Below are positions 38,632 through 51,094 of a DNA stretch of 64,000 nt, piece by piece; position 1 is the first letter of the stretch; every line of letters begins with the position of its first letter. The stretch is from assembly GCA_949316495.1 (NCBI GenBank), contig OX439010.1, positions 129,001 through 193,000 of the forward strand. Reading direction: 5' to 3'. The notes under the pieces are model-generated. The model saw only the letters and a program-made list of their open reading frames with translations. It was not told where the DNA came from and searched no databases. Source of the DNA: Amphiduros pacificus. Its lineage: Eukaryota; Annelida; Polychaeta; Phyllodocida; Hesionidae. Made by a program: the position numbers and the translations under genes.

Positions 38632-39915
38632 AGTGACCAGTATGCATATATGAAAAATTCAAAACCAATATTTCGCCCCTTTTTCGAGTTACCGTTGATC
38701 ATCGGAACGTCAGAAATCGATTGGGTGGCTCCAAAGTTTTGTTCTAAAGTGCATCTCACCCCATTCCACATTTATGATCTGTTTGGAGAAAGCAGTGATC
38801 AGTATGCATATATGAAAAATTCAAAACCAATATTTCACCCTTTTTTCGAGTTACTGTTGATCATTTGCAAGTCAGAAATCGACTAGGTGGCTCCGAAATT
38901 TTGCTCTAAATTGCATCTCACCCCATTCCACATTTCTGATCTGTTTGGAGAAAGCAGTGATCAGTATGCATATATGAAAAATTCACAACCAATATTTCGC
39001 CCCTTTTTTGAGTTACCGTTGATCATTTGCAAGTCAGAAATCGATTAGGTGGCTCCGACATTTTGTTCTAAAGTGCATCTCACCCCATTCCACATTTCTG
39101 ATCTGTTTGGAGAAAGCAGTGACCAGTATGCATATATGGAATATTCAAAACCAATATTTCGCCCCTTTTTTGAGTTACCGTTGATCATCGGCACGTCAGA
39201 AATCGATTGGGTGGCTCCAAAATTTTTTTCTAAAGTGCATCTCACCCCATTCGACATTTATGATCTGTTTGGAGAAAGCAGTGATCAGTATGCATATACG
39301 AAAAATTCAAAACCAATATTTCGCCCCTTTTTCGAGTTACCGTTGATCATAGGCACGTCAGAAATCGATTGGGTGGCTCCGGAATTTTTTTCTAAAGTGC
39401 ATCTCACCCCATTCAATATTTCTGATCTGTTTGGAGAAAGCAGTGATCAGTATGCATATGTGAAAAATTCAAAACAAATATTTCTCCCCTTTTCCGAGTT
39501 ACCGTTGATCATCGGCACGTCAGAAATCGATTGGGTGGCTTCGAAATTTTGTTCTAAAGTGCATCTCACCCCATTCCACATTTCTGATCTGTTTGGAGAA
39601 AGCAGTGACCAGTATGCATCGATGAAAAATTCAAAACCAATATTTCGCCCTTTTTCGAGTTAACGTTGATCATCGGCACGTCAGAAATCGATTGGGTGGC
39701 TCCGAAATTTTGTTCTAAAGTGCATCTCACCCCATTCCACATTTCTGATCTGTTTGGAGAAAGCAGTGATCAGTATGCATATATGAAAAATTCAAAACCA
39801 ATATTTTTCCCCTTTTTCGAGTTACCGTTGATCATCGGCACGTCAGAAATCGATTGGGTGGCTCCGAAATTTTGTTCTAAAGTGCATCTCACCCCATTCC
39901 ACATTTCTGATCTGT

Positions 39916-42180
39916 TTGGAGAATGCAGTGATCAGCATTCATTTATGTAAAATTCAAAACCAATATTTCGCCGTTTTCGAGTTAACGTTGATCATCGGCA
40001 CGTCAGAAATCGATTGGGTGGCTCCAGAATTTTGTTCTAAAGTGCATCCCACCCCATTCCACATTTCTGATCTGTTTGGAGAAAGCAGTGATCAGTATGC
40101 ATATATGAAAAATTCAAAAACAATATTTCGCCCCTTTTTCGAGTTACCGTTGATCATCGGCACGTCAGAAATCGATTGGGTGGCTCCGAAATTTTGTTCT
40201 AAAGTGCATCTCACCCCATTCCATATTTCTGATCTGTTTGGAGAAAGCAGTGATCAGTATGCATATACGAAAAATTCACAACCAATATTTCGCCCCTTTT
40301 TTGAGTTACCGTTGATCATCGGCACGTCAGAAATCGATTGGGTGGCTCCAAATTTTTTTTCTAAAGTGCATCTCACCCCATTCCACATTTCTGATCTGTT
40401 TGGAGAAAGCAGTGACAAGTATGCATATATGGAATATTCAAAACCAATATTTCGCCCCTTTTTCGAGTTACCGTTGATCATCGGCACGTCAGAAATCGAT
40501 TGGGTGGCTCCAGAATTTTTTTCTAAAGTGCATCTCACCCCATTCCATATTTCTGATCTGTTTGAAGAAAGCAGTGATCAGTATGCATATGTGAAAAATT
40601 CAAAACAAATATTTCGCCCCTTTTCCGAGTTACCGTTGATCATCTGCACGTCAGAAATCGATTGGGTGGCTTCGAAATTCTTTTCTAAAGTGCATCTCAC
40701 CCCATTCCACATTTCTGATCTGTTTGGAGAAAGCAGTGATCAGTATGCATATATGAAAAAATCAAAACCAATATTTCTCCCCTTTTTCGAGTTACCGTTG
40801 ATCATCGGCACGTCAGAAATCGATTAGGTGGCTTCGAAATTTTTTTCTAAAGTGCATCTCACCCAATTCCACATTTCTGATCTGTTTGGAGAAATCAGTG
40901 ACCAGTATGCATATATGAAAAATTCAAAACCAATATTTCGCCCCTTTTTCGAGTTACCGTTGATCATCGGAACGTCAGAAATCGATTGGGTGGCTCCAAA
41001 GTTTTGTTCTAAAGTGCATCTCACCCCATTCCACATTTATGATCTGTTTGGAGAAAGCAGTGATCAGTATGCATATATGAAAAATTCAAAACCAATATTT
41101 CACCCTTTTTTCGAGTTACTGTTGATCATTTGCAAGTCAGAAATCGACTAGGTGGCTCCGAAATTTTGCTCTAAATTGCATCACACCCCATTCCACATTT
41201 CTGATCTGTTTGGAGAAAGCAGTGATCAGTATGCATATACGAAAAATTCACAACCAATATTTCGCCCCTTTTTTGAGTTACTGTTGATCATTTGCAAGTC
41301 CGAAATCGATTAGGTGGCTCCGACATTTTGTTCTAAAGTGCATCTCACCCCATTCCACATTTCTGATCTGTTTGGAGAAAGCAGTGACCAGTATGCATAT
41401 ATGGAATATTCAAAACCAATATTTCGCCCCTTTTTTGAGTTACCGTTGATCATCGGCACGTCAGAAATCGATTGGGTGGCTCCAAAATTTTTTTCTAAAG
41501 TGCATCTCACCCCATTCGACATTTATGATCTGTTTGGAGAAAGCAGTGATCAGTATGCATATACGAAAAATTCAAAACCAATATTTCGCCCCTTTTTCGA
41601 GTTACCGTTGATCATAGGCACGTCAGAAATCGATTGGGTGGCTCCGGAATTTTTTTCTAAAGTGCATCTCACCCCATTCAATATTTCTGATCTGTTTGGA
41701 GAAAGCAGTGATCAGTATGCATATGTGAAAAATTCAAAACAAATATTTCTCCCCTTTTCCGAGTTACCGTTGATCATCGGCACGTCAGAAATCGATTGGG
41801 TGGCTTCGAAATTTTGTTCTAAAGTGCATCTCACCCCATTCCACATTTCTGATCTGTTTGGAGAAAGCAGTGACCAGTATGCATCGATGAAAAATTCAAA
41901 ACCAATATTTCGCCCTTTTTCGAGTTAACGTTGACCATCGGCACGTCAGAAATCGATTGGGTGGCTCCGAAATTTTGTTCTAAAGTGCATCTCACCCCAT
42001 TCCACATTTCTGATCTGTTTGGAGAAAGCAGTGATCAGTATGCATATATGAAAAATTCAAAACCAATATTTCTCCCCTTTTTCGAGTTACCGTTGATCAT
42101 CGGCACGTCAGAAATCGATTGGGTGGCTCCGAAATTTTGTTCTAAAGTGCATCTCACCCCATTCCACATTTCTGATCTGT
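39916..42180 (+). repeat. Segment 5 higher-order unit 1 (2265 bp)
   Basis: It runs from one TTGGAGAATGCAGTG anchor to the next, 14 monomers minus 3 bp. From about 40.5 kb its class order departs from units 2-4: it has a CCAGAATTTT/GAAGAAAGC monomer where they have GGAGACTGCAGTGTTC. It then contains the 40828 anchor and the CGACATTTTG monomer at 41310. Confidence 0.75.
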
Positions 42181-44283
42181 TTGGAGAATGCAGTGATCAG
42201 CATTCATTTATGTAAAATTCAAAACCAATATTTCGCCGTTTTCGAGTTAACGTTGATCATCGGCACGTCAGAAATCGATTGGGTGGCTCCGGAATTTTGT
42301 TCTAAAGTGCATCCCACCCCATTCCACATTTCTGATCTGTTTGGAGAAAGCAGTGATCAGTATGCATATATGAAAAATTCAAAAACAATATTTCGCCCCT
42401 TTTTCGAGTTACCGTTGATCATCGGCACGTCAGAAATCGATTGGGTGGCTCCGAAATTTTGTTCTAAAGTGCATCTCACCCCATTCCATATTTCTGATCT
42501 GTTTGGAGAAAGCAGTGATCAGTATGCATATACGAAAAATTCACAACCAATATTTCGCCCCTTTTTTGAGTTACCGTTGATCATCGGCACGTCAGAAATC
42601 GATTGGGTGGCTCCAAATTTTTTTTCTAAAGTGCATCTCACCCCATTCCACATTTCTGATCTGTTTGGAGAAAGCAGTGACAAGTATGCATATATGGAAT
42701 ATTCAAAACCAATATTTCGCCCCTTTTTCGAGTTACCATTGATCATCGGCACGTCAGAAATCGATTGGGTGGCTCCAAAATTTTTTTCTAAAGTGCATCT
42801 CACCCCATTCCACATTTCTGATCTGTTTGGAGACTGCAGTGTTCAGCATTCATATATGAAAAATTCAAAACCAATATTTCGCTTCTTTTTCGAGTTACCG
42901 TTGATCATCGGCACGTCAGAAATCGATTGGGTGGCTCTGAAATTTTTTTCTAAAGAGCATCTCACCCCATTCCACATTTATGATCTGTTTGGAGAAAGCA
43001 GTGATCAGAATGCATATACGAAAAATTCAAAACCAATATTTCGCCCCTTTTTCGAGTTACCGTTGATCATAGGCAAGTCAGAAATCGATTGGGTGGCTCC
43101 GGAATTTTTTTCTAAAGTGCATCTCACCCCATTCCATATTTCTGATCTGTTTGGAGAAAGCAGTGATCAGTATGCATATGTGAAAAATTCAAAACAAATA
43201 TTTCGCCCCTTTTCCGAGTTACCGTTGATCATCTGCACGTCAGAAATCGATTGGGTGGCTTCGAATTTTTTTTCTAAAGTGTATCTCACCCCATTCCACA
43301 TTTCTGATCTGTTTGGAGAAAGCAGTGATCAGTATGCATATATGAAAAATTCAAAACCAATATTTCTCCCCTTTTTCGAGTTACCGTTGATCATCGGCAC
43401 GTCAGAAATCGATTAGGTGGCTTCGAAATTTTTTTCTAAAGTGCATCTCACCCAATTCCACATTTCTGATCTGTTTGAAGAAAGCAGTGATCAGTATGCA
43501 TATGTGAAAAATTCAAAACAAATATTTCGCCCCTTTTCCGAGTTACCGTTGATCATCTGCACGTCAGAAATCGATTGGGTGGCTTCGAAATTCTTTTCTA
43601 AAGTGCATCTCACCCCATTCCACATTTCTGATCTGTTTGGAGAAAGCAGTGATCAGTATGCATATATGAAAAATTCAAAACCAATATTTCTCCCCTTTTT
43701 CGAGTTACCATTGATCATCGGCACGTCAGAAATCGATTAGGTGGCTTCGAAATTTTTTTCTAAAGTGCATCTCACCCAATTCCACATTTCTGATCTGTTT
43801 GGAAAAATCAGTGACCAGTATGCATATATGAAAAATTCAAAACCAATATTTCGCCCCTTTTTTGAGTTACCGTTGATCATCGGCACGTCAGAAATCGATT
43901 GGGTGGCTCCAAATTTTTTTTCTAAAGTGCATCTCACCCCATTCCACATTTCTGATCTGTTTGGAGAAAGCAGTGACCAGTATGCTTATATGGAATATTC
44001 AAAACCAATATTTCTCCCCTTTTCCGAGTTACCGTTGATCATCGGCACGTCAGAAATCGATTGGGTGGCTTCGAAATTTTTTTCTAAAGTGCATCTCACC
44101 CCATTCCACATTTCTGATCTGTTTGGAGAAAGCAGTGACCAGTATGCATCGATGAAAAATTCAAAACCAATATTTCGCCCTTTTTCGAGTTAACGTTGAT
44201 CATCGGCACGTCAGAAATCGATTGGGTGGCTCCGAAATTTTGTTCTAAAGTGCATCTCACCCCATTCCACATTTCTGATCTGT
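42181..44283 (+). repeat. Segment 5 higher-order unit 2 (2103 bp)
   Basis: Thirteen monomers minus 3 bp; it matches the next unit closely (411 consecutive open codons in each). Diagnostic variants are GCTTCTTTTTCGAG, GATCATAGGCAAG and a TTTGGAAAAATCAGTG monomer near 43800. Confidence 0.78.
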
Positions 44284-46548
44284 TTGGAGAATGCAGTGAT
44301 CAGCATTCATTTATGTAAAATTCAAAACCAATATTACGCCGTTTTCGAGTTACCGTTGATCATCGGCACGTCAGAAATCGATTGGGTGGCTCCGGAATTT
44401 TGTTCTAAAGTGCATCCCACCCCATTCCACATTTCTGATCTGTTTGGAGAAAGCAGTGATCAGTATGCATATATGAAAAATTCAAAAACAATATTTCGCC
44501 CCTTTTTCGAGTTATCGTTGATCATCGGCACGTCAGAAATCGATTGGGTGGCTCCGAAAATTTGTTCTAAAGTGCATCTCACCCCATTCCATATTTCTGA
44601 TCTGTTTGGAGAAAGCAGTGATCAGTATGCATATACGAAAAATTCACAACCAATATTTCGCCCCTTTTTTGAGTTACTGTTGATCATCGGCACGTCAGAA
44701 ATCGATTGGGTGGCTCCAAATTTTTTTTCTAAAGTGCATCTCACCCCATTCCACATTTCTGATCTGTTTGGAGAAAGCAGTGACCAGTATGCATATATGG
44801 AATATTCAATACCAATATTTCGCCCCTTTTTCGAGTTACCATTGATCATCGGCACGTCAGAAATCGATTGGGTGGCTCCAAAATTTTTTTCTAAAGTGCA
44901 TCTCACCCCATTCCACATTTCTGATCTGTTTGGAGACTGCAGTGTTCAGCATTCATATATGAAAAATTCAAAACCAATATTTCGCTTCTTTTTCGAGTTA
45001 CCGTTGATCATCGGCACGTCAGAAATCGATTGGGTGGCTCTGAAATTTTTTTCTAAAGAGCATCTCACCCCATTCCACATTTATGATCTGTTTGGAGAAA
45101 GCAGTGATCAGAATGCATATACGAAAAATTCAAAACCAATATTTCGCCCCTTTTTCGAGTTACCGTTGATCATAGGCAAGTCAGAAATCGATTGGGTGGC
45201 TCCGGAATTTTTTTCTAAAGTGCATCTCACCCCATTCCATATTTCTGATCTGTTTGGAGAAAGCAGTGATCAGTATGCATATGTGAAAAATTCAAAACAA
45301 ATATTTCGCCCCTTTTCCGAGTTACCGTTGATCATCTGCACGTCAGAAATCGATTGGGTGGCTTCGAATTCTTTTTCTAAAGTGTATCTCACCCCATTCC
45401 ACATTTCTGATCTGTTTGGAGAAAGCAGTGATCAGTATGCATATATGAAAAATTCAAAACCAATATTTCTCCCCTTTTTCGAGTTACCGTTGATCATCGG
45501 CACGTCAGAAATCGATTAGGTGGCTTCGAAATTTTTTTCTAAAGTGCATCTCACCCAATTCCACATTTCTGATCTGTTTGAAGAAAGCAGTGATCAGTAT
45601 GCATATGTGAAAAATTCAAAACAAATATTTCGCCCCTTTTCCGAGTTACCGTTGATCATCTGCACGTCAGAAATCGATTGGGTGGCTTCGAAATTCTTTT
45701 CTAAAGTGCATCTCACCCCATTCCACATTTCTGATCTGTTTGGAGAAAGCAGTGATCAGTATGCATATATGAAAAATTCAAAACCAATATTTCTCCCCTT
45801 TTTCGAGTTACCATTGATCATCGGCACGTCAGAAATCGATTAGGTGGCTTCGAAATTTTTTTCTAAAGTGCATCTCACCCAATTCCACATTTCTGATCTG
45901 TTTGGAAAAATCAGTGACCAGTATGCATATATGAAAAATTCAAAACCAATATTTCGCCCCTTTTTCGAGTTACCGTTGATCATCGGCACGTCAGAAATCG
46001 ATTGGGTGGCTCCAAAATTTTTTTCTAAAGTGCATCTCACCCCATTCGACATTTATGATCTGTTTGGAGAAAGCAGTGATCAGTATGCATATACGAAAAA
46101 TTCATAACCAAGATTTCGCCCCTTTTTTGAGTTACCGTTGATCATCGGCACGTCAGAAATCGATTGGGTGGCTCCAAATTTTTTTTCTAAAGTGCATCTC
46201 ACCCCATTCCACATTTCTGATCTGTTTGGAGAAAGCAGTGACCAGTATGCTTATATGGAATATTCAAAACCAATATTTCTCCCCTTTTCCGAGTTACCGT
46301 TGATCATCGGCACGTCAGAAATCGATTGGGTGGCTTCGAAATTTTGTTCTAAAGTGCATCTCACCCCATTCCACATTTCTGATCTGTTTGGAGAAAGCAG
46401 TGACCAGTATGCATCGATGAAAAATTCAAAACCAATATTTCGCCCTTTTTCGAGTTAACGTTGATCATCGGCACGTCAGAAATCGATTGGGTGGCTCCGA
46501 AATTTTGTTCTAAAGTGCATCTCACCCCATTCCACATTTCTGATCTGT
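44284..46548 (+). repeat. Segment 5 higher-order unit 3 (2265 bp)
   Basis: It is one 162-bp monomer longer than unit 2; the extra monomer lies near 46.0-46.1 kb (CATTCGACATTTATG with TTCATAACC). It has CCGAAAATTTG near 44555 and CAATACCAATATT near 44808, both shared with unit 4. Confidence 0.78.
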
Positions 46549-47784
46549 TTGGAGAATGCAGTGATCAGCATTCATTTATGTAAAATTCAAAACCAATATT
46601 TCGCCGTTTTCGAGTTACCGTTGATCATCGGCACGTCAGAAATCGATTGGGTGGCTCCGGAATTTTGTTCTAAAGTGCATCCCACCCCATTCCACATTTC
46701 TGATCTGTTTGGAGAAAGCAGTGATCAGTATGCATATATGAAAAATTCAAAAACAATATTTCGCCCCTTTTTCGAGTTACCGTTGATCATCGGCACGTCA
46801 GAAATCGATTGGGTGGCTCCGAAAATTTGTTCTAAAGTGCATCTCACCCCATTCCATATTTCTGATCTGTTTGGAGAAAGCAGTGATCAGTATGCATATA
46901 CGAAAAATTCACAACCAATATTTCGCCCCTTTTTTGAGTTACTGTTGATCATCGGCACGTCAGAAATCGATTGGGTGGCTCCAAATTTTTTTTCTAAAGT
47001 GCATCTCACCCCATTCCACATTTCTGATCTGTTTGGAGAAAGCAGTGACCAGTATGCATATATGGAATATTCAATACCAATATTTCGCCCCTTTTTCGAG
47101 TTACCATTGATCATCGGCACGTCAGAAATCGATTGGGTGGCTCCAAAATTTTTTTCTAAAGTGCATCTCACCCCATTCCACATTTCTGATCTGTTTGGAG
47201 ACTGCAGTGTTCAGCATTCATATATGAAAAATTCAAAACCAATATTTCGCTTCTTTTTCGAGTTACCGTTGATCATCGGCACGTCAGAAATCGATTGGGT
47301 GGCTCTGAAATTTTTTTCTAAAGAGCATCTCACCCCATTCCACATTTATGATCTGTTTGGAGAAAGCAGTGATCAGTATGCATATACGAAAAATTCAAAA
47401 CCAATATTTCGCCCCTTTTTCGAGTTACCGTTGATCATAGGCACGTCAGAAATCGATTGGGTGGCTCCGGAATTTTTTTCTAAAGTGCATCTCACCCCAT
47501 TCCATATTTCTGATCTGTTTGGAGAAAGCAGTGATCATTATGCATATGTGAAAAATTCAAAACAAATATTTCGCCCCTTTTCCGAGTTACCGTTGATCAT
47601 CTGCACGTCAGAAATCGATTGGGTGGCTTCGAATTTTTTTTCTAAAGTGCATCTCACCCCATTCCACATTTCTGATCTGTTTGGAGAAAGCAGTGATCAG
47701 TATGCATATATGAAAAATTCAAAACCAATATTTCTCCCCTTTTTCGAGTTACCGTTGATCATCGGCACGTCAGAAATCGATTAG
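46549..47784 (+). repeat. Segment 5 higher-order unit 4 (partial)
   Basis: It shares CCGAAAATTTG and CAATACCAATATT with unit 3 at an offset of 2265 bp. It has GATCATTATGC near 47532. It ends where the 10-mer-type anchor at 47785 follows. Confidence 0.75.
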
Positions 47785-49535
47785 GTGGCTTCGAAATTTT
47801 TTTCTAAAGTGCATCTCACCCAATTCCACATTTCTGATCTGTTTGGAGAAATCAGTGACCAGTATGCATATATGAAAAATTCAAAACCAATATTTCGCCC
47901 CTTTTTCGAGTTACCGTTGATCATCGGAACGTCAGAAATCGATTGGGTGGCTCCAAAATTTTGTTCTAAAGTGCATCTCACCCCATTCCACATTTATGAT
48001 CTGTTTGGAAAAAGCAGTGATCAGTATGCATATATGAAAAATTCAAAACCAATATTTCACCCTTTTTTCGAGTTACTGTTGATCATTTGCAAGTCAGAAA
48101 TCGACTAGGTGGCTCCGAAATTTTGCTCTAAATTGCATCTCACCCCATTCCACATTTCTGATCTGTTTGGAGAAAGCAGTGATCAGTATGCATATATGAA
48201 AAATTCAAAACCAATATTTCGCCCCTTTTTCGAGTTACCGTTGATCATCGGCACGTCAGAAATCGATTGGGTGGCTCCGAAATTATGTTTTAAAGTGCAT
48301 CTCACCCCATTCCATATTTCTGATCTGTTTGGAGAAAGCAGTGATCAGTATGCATATACGAAAAATTCACAACCAATATTTCGCCCCTTTTTTGAGTTAC
48401 CGTTGATCATTTGCAAGTCAGAAATCGATTAGGTGGCTCCGAAATTTTGTTCTAAAGTGCATCTCACCCCATTCCACATTTCTGATCTGTTTCGAGAAAG
48501 CAGTGACCAGTATGCATATATGGAATATTCAAAACCAATATTTCGCCCCTTTTTCGAGTTACCGTTGATCATCGGCACGTCAGAAATCGATTGGGTGGCT
48601 CCAAAATTTTTTTCTAAAGTGCATCTCACCCCATTCGACATTTATGATCTGTTTGGAGAAAGCAGTGATCAGTATGCATATACGAAAAATTCACAACCAA
48701 TATTTCGCCCCTTTTTTGAGTTACCGTTGATCATCGGCACGTCAGAAATCGATTGGGTGGCTCCAAATTTTTTTTCTAAAGTACATCTCACCCCATTCCA
48801 CATTTCTGATCTGTTTGGAGAAAGCAGTGACCAGTATGCATATACGAAAAATTCAAAACCAATATTTCGCCCCTTTTTCGAGTTACCGTTGATCATCGGC
48901 ACGTCAGAAATCGATTGGGTGGCTCCGGAATTTTTTTCTAAAGTGCATCTCACCGCATTCCATATTTCTGATCTGTTTGAAGAAAGCAGTGATCAGTATG
49001 CATATGTGAAAAATTCAAAACAAATATTTCGCCCCTTTTCCGAGTTACCGTTGATCATCTGCACGTCAGAAATCGATTGGGTGGCTTCGAAATTTTGTTC
49101 TAAAGTGCATCTCACCCCATTCCACATTTCTGATCTGTTTGGAGAAAGCAGTGATCAGTATGCATATACGAAAAATTCAAAACCAATATTTCGCCCCTTT
49201 TTCGAGTTACCGTTGATCATCGGCACGTCAGAAATCGATTGGGTGGCTCCGGAATTTTTTTCTAAAGTGCATCTCACCCCATTCAATATTTCTGATCTGT
49301 TTGGAGAAAGCAGTGATCAGTATGCATATGTGAAAAATTCAAAACAAATATTTCTCCCCTTTTCCGAGTTACCGTTGATCATCGGCACGTCAGAAATCGA
49401 TTGGGTGGCTTCGAAATTTTGTTCTAAAGTGCATCTCACCCCATTCCATATTTCTGATCTGGTTGGAGAAAGCAGTGACCAGTATGCATCGATGAAAAAT
49501 TCAAAACCAATATTTCGCCCTTTTTCGAGTTAACG
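47785..49535 (+). repeat. Array segment 6: short return of 10-mer-type monomers
   Basis: Satellite only. The GGAGAAATCAGTGACC anchor at 47785 is followed by the CATTTGCAAG, GAAATTATG and TATGGAATATTC classes in the same order as in segment 4, then by TATGTGAAAAATTC monomers. It ends with the GTATGCATCGATG class also seen at 7.25, 39.62, 41.88, 44.15 and 46.41 kb. The boundaries are my reading of class order and are approximate. Confidence 0.65.
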
Positions 49536-50834
49536 TTGATCATCGGCACGTCAGAAATCGATTGGGTGGCTCCGAAATTTTGTTCTAAAGTGCATCTCAC
49601 CCCATTCCACATTTCTGATCTGTTTGGAGAAAGCAGTGATCAGTATGCATATATGAAAAATTCAAAACCAATATTTCTCCCCTTTTTCGAGTTACCGTTG
49701 ATTATCAGCACGTCAGAAATCGATTGGGTGGCTCCGAAATTTTGTTCTAAAGTGCATCCCACCCCATTCCACATTTCTGATCTGTTTGGAGAAAGCAGTG
49801 ATCAGTATGCATATATGAAAAATTCAAAACAAATATTTCGCCCCTTTTCCGAGTTACCGTTGATTATCAGCACGTCAGAAATCGATTGGGTGGCTCCGAA
49901 ATTTTTTTCTAAAGTGCATCTCACCCCATTCCACATTTCTGATCTGTTTGGAAGAATGCAGTGATCAGCATTCATTTATTTAAATTTCAAAACCAATATT
50001 TCGCCCTTTTTCGAGTTACCGTTGATCATCGGCGCGTCAGAAATCGATTGGGTGGCTCCAAAATTTTTTTCTAAAGTGCATCTCACCCCATTCCACATTT
50101 CTGATCTGTTTGGAGAAAGCAGTGATCAGTATGCATATATGAAAAATTCAAAACCAATATTTTGCCCCTTTTTCGAGTTACCGTTGATCATCGGCACGTC
50201 AGAAATCGATTGGGTGGCTCCGAAATTTTTTTTCTAAAGTGCATCTCACCCCATTCCACATTTCTGATCTGTTTGGAGACTGCAGTGTTCAGCATTCATA
50301 TATGAAAAATTCAAAACCAATATTTCGCCCCTTTTTCGAGTTACCGTTGATCATCGGCACGTCAGAAATCGATTGGGTGGCTCCGAAATCTTTTTCTAAA
50401 GTGCATCTCACCCCATTCCACATTTCTGATCTGTTTGGAGAAAGCAGTGATCAGTATGCATATATGAAAAATTCAAAACCAATATTTCGCCCCTTTTTCG
50501 AGTTACCGTTGATCATCGGCACGTCAGAAATCGATTGGGTGGCTCCGAAATTTTGTTCTAAAGTGCATCTCACCCCATTCCACATTTCTGATCTGTTTGG
50601 AGTATGCAGTGATCAGCATTCATTTATGTAAATTTCAAAACCAATATTTCGCCCTTTTTCGAGGTAACGTTGATCATCGGCACTTCAGAAATCGATTGGG
50701 TGGCTCCGAAATTTTGTTCTAAAGTGCATCTAACCCCATTCTACATTTCTGATCTGTTTGGAGAAAGCAGTGATCAGTATGCATATATGAAAAATTCAAA
50801 AACAATATTTCGCCCCTTTTTCGAGTTACCGTTG

Positions 50835-50846
50835 ATCATTTGCAAG
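50835..50846 (+). repeat. SINE copy 1 target-site duplication, left
   Basis: ATCATTTGCAAG, part of the CATTTGCAAG-class satellite monomer, directly before the B box. Confidence 0.88.
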
Positions 50847-50857
50847 GGTTCGAACCC
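50847..50857 (+). promoter_or_regulatory. Pol III B-box-like motif at SINE 5' end
   Basis: GGTTCGAACCC fits the known B-box consensus GGTTCGAANCC. The equivalents are 52228-52238 and 55385-55395. With no A box seen in the satellite just upstream, independent transcription is doubtful; the motif mainly identifies the tRNA origin of the head. Confidence 0.7.
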
Positions 50858-50959
50858 CGGCCGTGCCGAGATTGAACTCATGACACAATTTCCCACATGA
50901 GCTGAGGCCCGTGCCTAAAGGGTTAACCCGTTGTCCTTGTAAATCTGTGACCGGGTGGG

Positions 50960-50989
50960 TTGTCATGTCAAGGATCTGCGACATGACAA
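50960..50989 (+). other. Perfect 10-bp stem hairpin inside the SINE body
   Basis: TTGTCATGTC and GACATGACAA are exact reverse complements separated by a 10-base loop. The same structure lies at 52341-52370 and 55498-55527. In the RNA it would form a stable hairpin in the central body between the tRNA-like head and the conserved-looking 3' tail. Function unknown. Confidence 0.85.
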
Positions 50990-51082
50990 TTCAGTGAGGC
51001 AGCACTATATCTGCTACAAGTAGGTCTCATCACGAAATAACTGAAATAATGTTGAAAGTGATGTAAAACCCCAAACAAACAA

Positions 51083-51094
51083 ATCATTTGCAAG
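51083..51094 (+). repeat. SINE copy 1 target-site duplication, right
   Basis: ATCATTTGCAAG directly after the AAAC tail. The satellite monomer then resumes with TCAGAAATCGACTAGG exactly as in unoccupied monomers. Confidence 0.88.

Larger units (their letters stand above)
21525..39044 (+). repeat. Array segment 4: long in-register block of 10-mer-type repeats
   Basis: Satellite only. Anchors of the GGAGAAATCAGTGACC class at 22851, 23985, 25605, 26091, 27225, 28845, 31113 and 32409 are separated by exact multiples of 162 (7, 10, 3, 7, 10, 14 and 8 monomers). The 9558 bp from 22851 to 32409 is 59 monomers with no net indel. After that, single-base T-run contractions at about 34.36 and 37.60 kb break the register by 1 bp. 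The block contains the complete 10-mers, a 3240-bp tandem duplication and two overlapping duplications of 3563 and 3239 bp. Confidence 0.8.
39045..47784 (+). repeat. Array segment 5: 13/14-monomer higher-order repeat
   Basis: Satellite only. A diagnostic monomer, TTGGAGAATGCAGTG followed by TTATGTAAAATTC and the shortened CGCCGTTTTCGAG, recurs at 39916, 42181, 44284 and 46549. The intervals are 2265, 2103 and 2265 bp; they differ by exactly one 162-bp monomer, and each is 3 bp short of a whole number of monomers. Between anchors the class order is conserved, including a monomer with GCTTCTTTTTCGAG and one with GTATGCATCGATG. The first unit differs internally from the other three. Confidence 0.8.
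50847..51082 (+). mobile_element. tRNA-derived SINE, copy 1 (5'-truncated head, AAAC tail)
   Basis: This 236-bp insertion has no similarity to the satellite. It begins with GGTTCGAACCC, which matches the RNA polymerase III B box (T-arm of a tRNA), but no A box is visible before it, so the tRNA-like head looks cut short. The body has a perfect inverted repeat (50960-50989) and a GGGTTAACCC palindrome at 50920-50929. The 3' part, with TGAAATAATGTTGAAAG then TGTAAAACCCC and CAAACAAACAA, resembles tails I recall from many mollusc SINEs; this is memory, not a search. The 12-bp direct repeat ATCATTTGCAAG on both sides shows target-primed insertion by a partner LINE machinery. The element codes for nothing. 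It differs from the other two copies at one base that I can see (G at 50920, A in the others). Confidence 0.88.

Noticed and set aside
39916-46560. TTGGAGAATGCAGTG as a conserved gene start
   Set aside because: The start would be a TTG inside a satellite monomer with no promoter or translation context. It recurs because the higher-order unit recurs.
50847-50870. A tRNA gene at GGTTCGAACCCCGGCC
   Set aside because: Only the T-arm/B-box part is present. There is no A box, anticodon arm or acceptor stem in the flanking satellite. The tail and target duplication identify a SINE.
50670-50900. Open frame running from satellite into the SINE as a fusion gene
   Set aside because: The frame simply reads on into the SINE head until the first stop. 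The same frame appears in all three copies because the segment was duplicated.
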